Source: Antedon mediterranea
Lineage: Eukaryota > Echinodermata > Crinoidea > Comatulida > Antedonidae
Direction of reading: 5' to 3'
Length of the DNA stretch: 64,000 bases
NCBI RefSeq assembly: GCF_964355755.1
Contig: NC_092673.1
Location: 15,319,001 to 15,383,000, forward strand
A program made the position numbers and the translations under genes. Numbering within the stretch: position 1 is the first letter of the stretch; the number at the start of each line of letters is the position of its first letter. A model generated the notes under the pieces. The model was not told the origin of the DNA and made no database searches. It was given only the letters and a program-made list of their open reading frames with translations. Shown here one piece after another: positions 53,737 through 64,000 of the stretch.

Positions 53737-56700
53737 ATGCAGTCGTATGGAGCTCTTCTATTGATCGTCGTGTTTTGTATGCTTCTTTTATTGCATCAAA
53801 TGTACACGGATGATTTTATGTCACCATTATCTAGAAGTGCAACCCACAAATCCCGCGAGTATGTACGGTGGTTGAAGAAATCCGAACAAGAAGTTAGTAT
53901 TTTCAAGATGTTTTTACTCCTGTAATTTAGGGCCTATTCAGACTTAGTTACTTACTCGTGTAAGTAGGTTACCACCAACCAAAGTTAGCGGTAATATTGA
54001 TCCATGAAACCAGATTTGCGGTTGAATAACTAAGCGGATACAGACATGTAGTTATTATGTATGTGCCTCCATTTTTGAATGGGAAAATACAACAAATACA
54101 GGTAACAAGGTTCAAACTTATCCTGAGTGCTAAAATTGGCGAAGGTAGGCTAATTTGGGCTAATTATATAATTATGCATGCCTGGCTTAAGTATTTTAAA
54201 TATATAGGCCAACCTGAAAGAATTAATGAAATACAGATTAATTAATGAGATAAGTGACGTAAAACGATATTAACCATGTCTCATTGCTATCAACTTCAAT
54301 TAGTATAAAAACAGAATTATATTACCGTCGACGTCAATATGATATTGAAATGGCCCAGTCTGTCAGTGTCTGTCTTATATTAGAACAAAAATGAAAATAG
54401 GAGAATTTGACACGGATTATATTGATAATACCATGTGACAAAGAAATGAACCAATGCAATTTATGTTTTTTCATAAGTGAAAACCAAGAAAACAGTCGCC
54501 GTCTTCGTCGGAACTGTTGCTTGTCATTAGTCAACTCGTTTTCGTTGCGTAGACTACGTCCTTGCGTACGCAATACGACACGTTGCGTCAATACGTCGCT
54601 GCGTTGCGTTGCGTCCTAGTGGGAACCAAGCTTAAAAGGTCACGTCACAACTCCTGTCGTACGATTTAAAAGGGCCATTGGGTCTGATCAATACAAATTT
54701 AATACTTGTTTGTTTTTGTTCTTTTCAGATCAGAAATTTGATAACACATCAGTATAATTCAACATACAAAAATCCATGTTGGTACAACAACGGCAGTCTT
54801 ACCTGTCTGCCTTACTTTTATTTAGCGGGAATGCCTAAGTGCGGTACCACGGACTTATGGTCAAAAATCACACAACATCCACACATAACTGCCTGCGGCT
54901 GGAATCCAGCCATGCGGGCAACTACTTTATGTAGAAAAGAACCGCATTTTTGGGGGAAGCACAGATTCAGTAAGTTAAATTACATTACATAATTATTTGA
55001 ATAATAATTATTATTATTTTGCAAATGAAGGTTATTTTTAGTTAGGCCTGGCCATGCTTCAAATGGAACCATCACTCATTAGGCACATTTCCGAAATATT
55101 TCAATAATAATGAATGTTTGTCTATTGCTGAAGCTAGATAATATAGGCCTAACGCAGTAGTATCTCTTTCCTGAACAGTCTAGCTTATAATTAAATTATG
55201 TGTTCACTTCTTTTGTTTTCATCAGCCAACTAAATACTGAGTATATTTCTTATGCTTTGTATGCGTTTTGTGTATTTTTTTAAATTTTTTTTTTTTTGGT
55301 ACACGGTGTTTTTTTTTAACACATTTTTTTTTAACACAGTTAGCCTATTTGGGTTTTTTTGTACACAGTGTTTTTTTTATAACAAGCCACATTTTTATTT
55401 TGGACACAAATTGTGCAATAAATTCAACTCGGCTTCGGGCAATAGGACATTCTGACTAATGAGGGGTCATGAATTAGTAGTTTGTGGACCTTATGAGTAT
55501 GACTTAATAAAAAACTATTTTATGAAATTGGCATAGGATGTTGAGACTCTATCTAAACCACATTGCATCCTTCAATACGAGATATAGAAGTTATCACATA
55601 ATATTCAATAAGCGTTTTGGTTGTATTATTAATTAAACCATTTAATTGGTATTTTCATTACAGAATATGGTGAAACAATTCACAGTTATTTGAAACATTG
55701 GAAAAAATTTGCACAGCAACTTGAAGATAAAGCATTACCAGCATCGAAGCAGATTGTAGGTACGTATGAATCATCCCCCATGACTTTGGAATGTGAATCA
55801 CAAATTAAACGTGCTGGGTCATCGTAATATCTAATACAATGTAGCACGAAGTACTGATACAATAATATTATTAGCATACAGTAAGCATTGACATAGTGTA
55901 GTAAGTCCATGGTTTGAACAACATATGGTAAAGTGTAAGGGATGGCGCATAACTATCTCTGGGTTTGAGGGATTGCGCAGTAATGTTTCATGTTTGTATA
56001 AACGAAAAGAACACATATTCTGAACGGATATTAAACGGTTAATTAACGGTAGGGCCTATATTAATTTCAATTTAACTCACTACTCAAGTTAGTAAATTAC
56101 AGTTAGGCCTATTGGAATTGCCCAATAACAGCTCCCAGGTTGATTTCATTTGTTTACAGAATTGACAAACATGATTTTACTTGAATCTTTGAAAATAATT
56201 CTAGGCATACCATCAGGTTTAATTGAAACACATCATGTATGTCAGTTTCAATTTAACACGTAGGTTCTCCCCAAACATACAATGGCGCACCACAGTCGGC
56301 CCAGCTAGAGTACATATACTTTGTACTCGGACTCAGCAGTAGCTGTAAGTCTTTCAAAAAGATTAACTTTGTTTTTTCTCTGTAGGCGATGGATCAGCAT
56401 CAACGTTTTGGCAATTAACGTACCGTAACAACGTATCTTATCGCAACGATCCTTTAGAATATACCACTGCTCAATTAATTCGATTCATTCAACCGCAGGC
56501 AAAATTTATCGTTATCTTTCGTAATCCATCTGAACGGTAGGAAACTAATTCGTATTATTTCATCTTCTTATTATTTAATTTATAAGAATGACATGTGCAT
56601 GTTATCACAATAAAACGTTACGAGTGTTATCTTCCTTCCATCATTTTTACGTCATCAATAGCAATAACAATATAGGCCTATAGTTTAACACAAAAACAGT

Positions 56701-58617
56701 ATTGAAATTGTCATCATAAATCAAGATCATCACCTTTAATTTAAGGCCAATTTACACAGACGAGTGGTAATGGTAATACATATATAGAACATTTACACAA
56801 AGCGCGGTGAGGATGGGCGTTGAGGATAGATACAGATTCTACGTGGGACAAGCTACGCGGTTTCCGCTTACCGTTACCGCTCGTCTGTGTAAAATTTGCC
56901 TTTATGCGTTATGATCATGTAGGCCTATATTATTATCATTCAACCATCATCTACCACCCGTCAATCGTATCAATGGCATTGTTCATTAGCAACACTGCTG
57001 ACATGTATGCCTATCATCATCATTATCGTCATCATCATCATTATTATCATCATCATCTTCTTCTTCATCATTATTGTCATCTTCAAATGTACCATAAGGT
57101 TTACAAATTAGTTCCTTCTTAATATGATACAGAAGACAAATGCACAAAGTGATATTGCATGTTTCTATTAATGTTTTTTTTTTTATTTCAGATTATATTC
57201 GCAATATAATTATCAAAAAGATCGATCTATAAAGAGTGCAGATAACTTTCATGATTGCATAGTACATTCCATTGATAAAGCACATGTTCACATGAAAAAT
57301 TTTACGCTGCGTGAAAGTGCCTACTTAAGGAGAAACGACGAAAGTCCACTCTGGGTAAGTATCGACTTTTATTTAAGCTAGGTCCTCATTATAAAGCTAC
57401 AGGTTTTTAATGTTGACCGTTTATTTCCGTATAATATATATTATAAGTCTAAAATCGAATAATAACAGTATACTTTACGTATGGGCAGCCATTAGGGCCA
57501 TGATAGTAACAAAGAACAATGTAAAAAAACGACGAACAAACTAAAAAAATACAAATAAAAATAAAAATCAAAGAACAAATATAGAAAACAGAGAACTAAA
57601 ACATCATAGGCCCTAATAGTCAAAAGTTAAACAACAAAGAATAATAATGTTCAGCGCTTAGAGGTTTCATTACATTAGGCGCTATATAAATCCAGGATAT
57701 TATTATTATTATAAGCAAACAACAACGGACCCTTTGGAAAATCAAAGGCCATGCTCAACAATCAAAGGAAAACTTGTCCTTTGATTTGTTTTCTATTTGA
57801 TTTTGTATTTTTCTTTGTAGCTTTTTTAGTTTGTTCGTTGTTTTTTTACATTGTTCTGTTTTAAATGTTTACTATTATGGCCGCCCATATTTAAGTACCC
57901 TTCATCATTTAAATTACTCTTGTTTTTGTCAACAGATCCCACGAATATTCCTTGGATTTTATGATGTTTTCGTGACAGACTGGTTGCGTTCATTCCCTAG
58001 AAATCAATTTTTATTTTTACGCTTAGAAGATTGGAAGAAAGATTGTGTGAATATATTACCCGAAGTATTTGAGTTTTTATCAGTAGGTAAGTCGATGGTG
58101 TGTTTATATTTAGTTTCCAGGTAACCAGTTGAACGTTATTTTCTCGAATTTAGGCCTACAAACATTACAATCGATAAAAATAGAACTGGTTTATCATAAA
58201 AAATATATACAATCAAAAGGGCACAGTTAGAAAACATATGTAAACTGACTTTAATAGTATAGATATTTTTATAATTTCTATTTTGAATGTTGAAATGTCC
58301 ATAATCCGTGACATTTATCCATTCTCAACTCCAAGAACTGAATGCTCATACAACTACTAATATTATGATAATGTTCTTTTCTTTTTTTCTTTTTAATGTT
58401 CTTATCTTTTTTTAAATAAATTTTATTTTTATTTTCAGGCCCAATTTCAAAAGAAGATATAGCTATAGTGTGCAGGAATGAAGCAGAAAACGTGAATAAG
58501 TTAACCAAAGAGACCATGCTACCTCGGACTAAGCTCTTACTAGACGAGTTTTATCGTGCCAGCCTACAACGACTCGCATTTGAGCTTGACGACAACCGGT
58601 TCTTATGGAACGACTGA
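53737..58617 (+). CDS. CHST15-like carbohydrate sulfotransferase, 7 exons
   Basis: A Golgi type II membrane enzyme that would transfer sulfate from PAPS to a glycan, most like GalNAc4S-6-sulfotransferase (CHST15), which acts on chondroitin or dermatan sulfate. Exons: 53737-53892, 54729-54969, 55664-55759, 56386-56536, 57192-57354, 57936-58086 and 58439-58617, in phase, 378 residues. A membrane anchor (YGALLLIVVFCMLLLLH) is at the N-terminus. The 5'-phosphosulfate site is LAGMPKCGTTDLW (PKCGTT at 88-93), and the 3'-phosphate site is FRNPSERLYSQYNY (210-223, across an exon junction). Also typical are GDGSAST, FLFLRLEDW and a C-terminal block ending FLWND. It is shorter than human CHST15 because the stem is short. 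The ATG at 53737 overlaps an excellent splice acceptor (TTTTTTTTCTATGCAG), so an upstream exon may supply the true start. The exact glycan is unknown. Confidence 0.92.
54470..54632. repeat. GCGTTGCG-rich repeat in sulfotransferase intron 1
   Basis: Ends GTCCTAGTGGGAACCAAGCT like the element at 32585, and carries TTGTCATTAGTCAACTCGTT and repeated GCGTTGCGT. Probably the same element family, 5' part unclear. Confidence 0.5.
56743..56902. mobile_element. MITE with terminal inverted repeats, copy 2
   Basis: In sulfotransferase intron 4. Inverted ends AAGGCCAATTTACACAGACG and CGTCTGTGTAAAATTTGCCT; the internal GATAGATACAGATTCTACG matches copy 1 at 4963. Confidence 0.8.
57013..57095. repeat. ATC/ATT microsatellite
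   Basis: An imperfect (CAT)n/(ATT)n tract. The histidine-rich open frame crossing it is a microsatellite artefact. Confidence 0.85.
57650..57715 (+). mobile_element. SINE 3'-tail fragment
   Basis: CAGCGCTTAGAGGTTTCATT and GGCGCTATATAAATCCAGGA match the tail of the SINE at 35050, followed by (ATT)n. The body is missing, so it is 5'-truncated. Confidence 0.8.
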
Positions 58618-58687
58618 AAGCAATTTCATATATTTATTCCATTCTGCTAAACAATAACATATTCCTAGCTCGTACCGACTACATTTA

Positions 58688-58693
58688 AATAAA
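58688..58693 (+). promoter_or_regulatory. Candidate poly(A) signal of the sulfotransferase gene
   Basis: AATAAA 71 nt after the stop codon at 58617, followed by TA-rich sequence and a T-rich stretch. Confidence 0.5.
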
Positions 58694-59000
58694 TATAAAT
58701 ATATATTTCATATTTCATTTTCTACTTGAAGATAAATACAATAGTAATATAATAATAATACAAAAAAAAAAGGTCCAGAGTGCGAGGTGATTAGATTATG
58801 CCTTAGTTAGGTCTACATTGAATTGGAAAATCAGTCTTTCATTCAGTATATATTCAAATTGAATAGTTTTGTAGATTTGTATTTCTATAAAATTTAACAA
58901 GGTAACACGTTAGTTTATTATATAAACGGTTTTTATTTTTATATTATTCCTTCATTTTGGAAGGTACGTGAGTGGCAAAAGCATTCAGAGAAAGATAAAG

Positions 59001-59295
59001 CTTTGTCTACAAACTTTATGTGACAAAACAAAATGTGATGTGCTCATATATGGGCATGATGATGTCATATCACTACCATATTTGGGCATATCACTGCCAT
59101 ATTTGAGCACATCACACTTTTTTTGTCGAACTAGTTTGATAGTGTAGACATGAGAAGATAAAGCTCTGTCTACACTATGTGCCCATATATGGATATGATG
59201 ATGTCGTATTACTAGTATATTTAGGCATATCACTGCTATATTTGGGCACATCACACTTTTTTTTGTCAAACTAGTTTGATAGTGTAGACATGAGA
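59001..59295. mobile_element. Two adjacent copies of the TTAA-associated MITE
   Basis: Copies at about 59001-59155 and 59163-59295. Both end CAAACTAGTTTGATAGTGTAGACATGAGA, and both carry the GGGCACATCAC / GTGATGTGC core. The repeated outer sequence ATGAGA...AAAGCTCTGTCTAC suggests a tandem duplication of element plus flank. Confidence 0.8.
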
Positions 59296-61559
59296 GTTTA
59301 AGGGCAGTACACGTGTGGTGGTAATGCGGATGAATTTAGATGATGCGTACGTCATTACACGATGGCTTATTTATAAATCTTGCTGCTTGCATCAGAAACG
59401 TTATGCAATGACATGGCGAATAGCAAACCGGTTACAATTTGTATCTTAAATAAGTTATACGTTATTTCAAATCTTATTTAAGCTAAAGTTAAGATGGTTT
59501 GAGTTCGACAACCGGTCACAAGTAACACATAATATGCAACTTTTTCTATGTTAAAATGAGAAATTCTGCAAAACGTATTTGTTATAACATTTTTTTTAAA
59601 CTATTGATAAATTTCGAGAGAACAAATTAAATTTTGTTATTTAGATAACATGGTGCATTATGGGTTCTTCTTGAATTTATTATTCACCGAAAATGTTACG
59701 CAACCCTATGGTTAGTCGTTTAGTGTACCTCAATTAATTTGACCAATTGGTCACAGGTGATTGGTCAACTCGCTTTCGTTGCGCTTATGCGAATCAAAAC
59801 TTGCTGAAAATGTGAAATTAAATCGGCAATAAATAAACTTGAAACACGAAGATGAATAAAATGAGACTTCAGACTATTTTGTAGATTTAACTTCCGTAAA
59901 ACACCTTTAAATTACTGTGTTTGAATACAAGTGAATAACTATTTATTCAACTTGTTTCACAAGGGTAGCTCGTGACATTGAAATAGCATTTTAAAAAAAA
60001 AACAATTTTTTTCAGGGGGACAATATCTTTATACTTCAACATTCGTTAAGTAGTCAACACGTACAGTATTGTTATGGTTTCCTAATGATAGGGGTCTTGG
60101 AAATGGTACGGTAACGGATCAATGGTTATTATTGGACAATTCGAAGTACTGTAGGCCTATACTGTATACATAACATTTGTTTATACAAATAGTGCATAAC
60201 CCGTTATTTCATCCGGCATGAAGCTAAATATCCGGAGTAATCAACACGCAATAGACATTATGAGATTGGTTTTATTGAATTGTTTTCCTATACTATAACA
60301 AACACAGTATAATATAAACTTCCTTATTATAAAACTGGCTGGACTCTAGTGTAGGCCTACTAGTTATTGAAAATGAAGTTCATTGCTCTCTAAAATCGCA
60401 TTCCTCCTGGTTTGGTCACACATACTCAGACGTCCCAAACCATCGTGGTGGATCCAGGATTTTGGTTAGACAGTAAAGCTTAGTTCACACTTTGTCCGGA
60501 TTTTGACGAAAGAAGAAAAGAATCATGGAAATTGGGTGTACTTTTTACGAATCATTTACACACTACACTCCGTTCAAAACGACCGCAAAACCTAACGCAG
60601 AGTTTGCGGTGGGGTAAAATCGTACCGAATATGAGCTCAATGTGAACGTAGCTTAAGTTGAGTGAAGAATTCTATGAAATGTGCGAACGATGTATGTGGT
60701 AATTTTAAAGCCATCATCAGGAAAAAAATGTAGTTTGCGGTCTATCACTGAGGATAGGCAAACTCACACTGAATTCAATATTTAAAATAAAATAAACTCC
60801 GAACTAACTAAATAAACTAACAATCAAATAGATAATATAATACTAGCTGTAGCACAGCAAATGACACATCACAATTAAAACAATTTTAACTACAAACATA
60901 TATGATTCTTATTTGAACACTATTATACACATACCAAACTATCAAACACTGTAATAATATATAACTTAACAAATCAATATAATACCACATACACACATAT
61001 ACAATAAATATATTTCAAATAAACTTCACTCGTAAATTATTTACAAATCTGGAATGATTTTATAGTACTTTAAAAACAACACTATAGGGTATTCATATAC
61101 CGTACACTATGGATGAGGATTAACATATAATTTGCATAATACTATCATTTACACAATACTGTAACTCTAGGTTGTACTGGAATAATTACCATAAAAGTAT
61201 GTTTGAACTAGTATTGACTAACATACAATTTGCATAATACTATCACATAATATAATAATTCTAATGGAATATATAAAATAATAATTTTGTTTACTTTCAA
61301 GTTCTCCCTCTTTCTGAAAATACATCTAATATCAAAAGAAAAATAAAATAACAACATGAAAACAAAGTTGTAGAAGAAGTTTTTGGTTGGTGTCGTTGAT
61401 GTAATCCATTTACTCATCTGTAACAGATCCATACTCATCTGTAACAGATCCATACACTGGAGTTTGGAAGAATTTTAAAGTATTCTATACGTTATGGAAT
61501 TGAAAAGAAGGCTCAACAATAAAATATAATATTTTCAATCTTTAATTATTTTGCGCAAA
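59296..61559. other. No gene; one MITE at 60476-60656
   Basis: The MITE has inverted ends AAGCTTAGTTCACACT and TGTGAACGTAGCTTAAG. The rest is AT-rich; its right part may be the 3' UTR of the minus-strand gene ending at 61560. A 16-bp direct repeat, ACTCATCTGTAACAGATCCAT, occurs twice near 61411-61453. Confidence 0.45.
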
Positions 61560-61670
61560 CTAAAAACGATTTGGAAATGCTGGAGAATGGGAAGCATCAC
61601 CCGTAAAAGCTTTGAACCGATATTCCAGCTCTTTCTGCCTACTGTTGACTTCCAGATGCAAGGTTTTGGC
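61560..61670 (-). CDS. Last exon of an unidentified gene (partial)
   Basis: On the minus strand a good acceptor (GTTTTTCAG|GCC) opens a 36-codon frame ending in TAG at 61560-61562. It encodes AKTLHLEVNSRQKELEYRF followed by a short tail ending PAFPNRF. Composition is charged and helical, as in the end of a coiled coil. I do not recognise the family, and no further exon was found between here and 64000, so the rest probably lies beyond the right edge. The acceptor quality and composition support a real exon, but evidence is limited. Confidence 0.5.
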   Translation of the reverse strand, partial: AKTLHLEVNSRQKELEYRFKAFTGDASHSPAFPNRF

Positions 61671-62233
61671 CTGAAAAACAAAAACAATAACAATATCCAT
61701 TGTTACATAATGCAGTAAAGTAGTATTTAACTTGTCACTACTGGTAAGTGCAGTCAAAAATAAGACTAATCAAATTTCTTGATTGGTAAAAGTCACATTC
61801 TCATGTTGATATGTTCAACACCCAGCAACTGTACACAGGCCTAATGGTAAATAACAGAAAAGGGCATGACTTCAAACTGGCATTTCTGATTGGCCAACAA
61901 TGTAATGCAGCCAAATCTAGTGTTCTGTCTTCAAGGTAGGCCTAACTCACTTTTTGAGCTGTTGTTACATTTAATTGTACTTGTAAACAACTAGTTAAAA
62001 ACAGTTATATTGGGTGTCAGTTCAAGGGCATTTGGTTTGGGAGACCACCATCACGACTACCAGTGCACCAAGCCAATAGTACCAACACCATTCTAAATGA
62101 CACTACATTGTAGTATTGCCATAGGCCTATCATTAGTTTATTATATTATTACCACAAATCACTGCCAAAGTAGATAATAATATCAATAGTATCACCACAT
62201 ACACCAAGATTACCAAGAATGTAGAGCTTCTCT
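61671..62233. other. No gene seen; probable intron
   Basis: If 61560-61670 is a terminal exon, this is intron of the same minus-strand gene. Confidence 0.35.
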
Positions 62234-62385
62234 CAATGGCGTAAGGAAGGAAGAAGAGGCCCCTAGTTTAGCACTCTTAAGGGACCTTCCAATGCTGGGT
62301 AGTTGAGGCTGCTCATGCTATGAGGCCCATTAAGCTCTAGGGCCTCTGGGTTTAGCCAGTGAGCACTATAGCCGTTATGCCACTG
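62234..62385. mobile_element. Small hAT-like MITE, 152 bp
   Basis: Ends CAATGGCGTAAGGAAGG and, inverted, CAGTGGCATAACGGCTAT are of the CAGTGGCG type common in hAT elements. The flanks GCTTCTCT and GAATCTCT match at 6 of 8 positions, a weak 8-bp duplication. Confidence 0.65.
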
Positions 62386-62423
62386 GAATCTCTATGCATG
62401 CAGTACATGTAACTGGATGTTAA

Positions 62424-62563
62424 GCTGTATCTACACTATAAAACTAGTTTGACAAAAAAGGGAAGATGTTCCCAAATATGGTAGTGATATGCCCAAATAT
62501 AGTAGTGATATATATCATCATGGCCATATATGGGCACATCACAATTTGTTGTGTAGACAGAGC
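62424..62563. mobile_element. TTAA-flanked MITE, best-defined copy
   Basis: TTAA at 62420-62423 and at 62564-62567 bound a 140-bp element with inverted ends GCTGTATCTACACTATAAAA / TTGTGTAGACAGAGC. The TTAA pair is the basis for calling the family piggyBac-like. Confidence 0.85.
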
Positions 62564-62567
62564 TTAA

Positions 62568-64000
62568 AGATCCTTTTGAGACCAACAACCTGGATATTTT
62601 CATGGTATTGTTAATGTGAACAGATAAACTTTATGTGTTTTATTTTTATGTTTTTGTGTTTATTATTATTTATAAATGATACACACAAAAACATAGTTTG
62701 CATTGTTATTATTATGTAAGTTTGTTCCCTTTCTACCAACGCACTAAACTGTAATACTAAGTGCCACGGATATAAAATGTTCAAAATAATAATTATAATG
62801 TATAAATTTCATGCATCATTATGATTAAAAGTGCTATGATATTAAACTATAAACCTGTAATTAAAAGTGCAAATTATTAGAATTTATGCATTTAGTATTT
62901 TGTTAAATTACACCACATTTCCTTGTACTAATGCACTCAGAAATTCTTAGAAATTACCAAATCTGTTTTCACAGACACTTTGTTAATTTGCTAAATGGTA
63001 AAATGTGAAATTATTATTTTGTTGTGGTTGCTTAAAAATAAATTAAATATATTAGTATTAACAACCCAGCTGAAAAATTATTACCAAAGTTTGTCATATG
63101 CTGTTGTAACAAATGACAAATATGTCGCCACCTGGTGTTTACACAGTCTTAGACTCACAGCAGTCGTGCTAAACTTACATAACACCTATCAGTACAACAA
63201 ACAAACACAAATTATGCAGTTAATCAATCATTATTGGTACAAACATGCTTTGATTACAAGGATGTTATTGGACACCACAACTTAGTAATCACAACTTACT
63301 AATCAAAATAATGTTTGTCGGTGAAACATAGATGGTTTAGGAAGCTTTAGATAAAAAAAGAAATATCATTATTATTAAAGTGGTAGTAGTATAATCATAA
63401 CACCTTGGTATATGATCAGAGAGGTCATGTTTTTGTAGGTTTTCTATCAGGACTAATGCATCTGCAGCATGCTGTCATTATTAAATAGAGAATTTTTTTT
63501 TTTCCCGAAATAAAAGATGAATGAATGAATGAATTAACACACCAGCTGTATGTATTCTTGCCATTTCATTGGTTAATTACGTATCACATGTTGTTCAGTA
63601 TTATTAGTTCTACTGAATGGAATGGTGATATCTAATATTGATAATTAACAATATTAATTAACGTTTTTTGTAAACATTTGGAGAACTTTCTATCGCGCGA
63701 GATTGTTGACTGATCAGCGGCAGTCAAAAATTAACCGCCATCATCTGTAACTGCAACCGAATTTAGAGTGTGGCCTAGTTCCCCAGCTTAGCCTAGCCTT
63801 CGACAATGATTGGAGATTGATTTAATTTGGTGTAATAGGTGTATATTTAAAACAAAATACTTAATGTTTTGTATTCGTTAAAAGGAGAGAATATTTCATT
63901 TATTACTGACAATTTCAGAAATTTAAATACTGCAGTTTTATAATTATGGTACGAGGAAACCTTGTGGCTTAAAGGGTCTTTCAGTTACGGTCCAGCGGAA
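62568..64000. other. No gene seen, window end
   Basis: AT-rich sequence with short A/T microsatellites and a (GAAT)n run at 63516-63535. No exon recognised; probably intron or upstream sequence of the minus-strand gene. Confidence 0.35.

Noticed and set aside
56820-57122. Histidine-rich open frame
   Set aside because: It runs through a MITE end and a CAT microsatellite inside a sulfotransferase intron.
58985-59269. Minus-strand frame of 94 residues
   Set aside because: It is read through two tandem MITE copies, and the same peptide pattern appears at 19818-20018 in another copy.

Overview
The window is nuclear DNA of an intron-rich, AT-rich animal. A eukaryotic tRNA-Asn, GT-AG introns of about 0.1-3.6 kb, many MITE-type repeats, SINEs with tRNA-like heads and a Harbinger transposon all show this. 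The gene set (CaSR-like class C receptor, secreted proteinase K-like subtilase, CHST15-like sulfotransferase, protrudin, TRNT1) and the repeats fit a marine invertebrate deuterostome. An echinoderm is most likely and a crinoid possible, but this is inference because no search could be run.

Layout. 1.9 kb: tRNA-Asn(GTT). 2.5-6.7 kb, minus: a six-exon TRNT1 (CCA-adding enzyme) gene with a one-base frameshift in exon 4. Directly after its exon 2 lies an array of ten 46-bp repeats, each with a copy of the exon's 5' splice site. 7.5-10.6 kb: transposons side by side, with readable target-site duplications. 11.3-16.5 kb, plus: ten coding exons of a protrudin/ZFYVE27-like ER membrane protein. 16.5-27 kb: repeats only, including a decayed LINE and two minisatellites. 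27.0-32.5 kb, plus: a four-exon calcium-sensing-receptor-like GPCR. 36.3-41.4 kb, minus: an eight-exon proteinase K-like protease whose last exon lies 1.8 kb from the rest, across Penelope-like and foldback insertions. 41.8 kb: interstitial telomere repeats. 45.4-49.9 kb: a Harbinger/PIF transposon with two uninterrupted convergent genes (Myb/SANT-like protein and DDE nuclease). 53.7-58.6 kb, plus: a seven-exon CHST15-like sulfotransferase. 61.6 kb, minus: the last exon of an unidentified gene that continues beyond the window.

The host genes do not form a pathway; the window is an ordinary gene neighbourhood heavily shaped by mobile DNA. Exon boundaries were worked out by hand from reading frame, splice consensus and family similarity. 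All five full-length host and transposon gene models other than TRNT1 keep one frame across every junction. I found no clear new multi-gene system. The most distinctive signals are the splice-donor minisatellite in TRNT1, two hammerhead-ribozyme motifs in Penelope-like remnants, the apparently intact Harbinger element, and several unclassified repeats.
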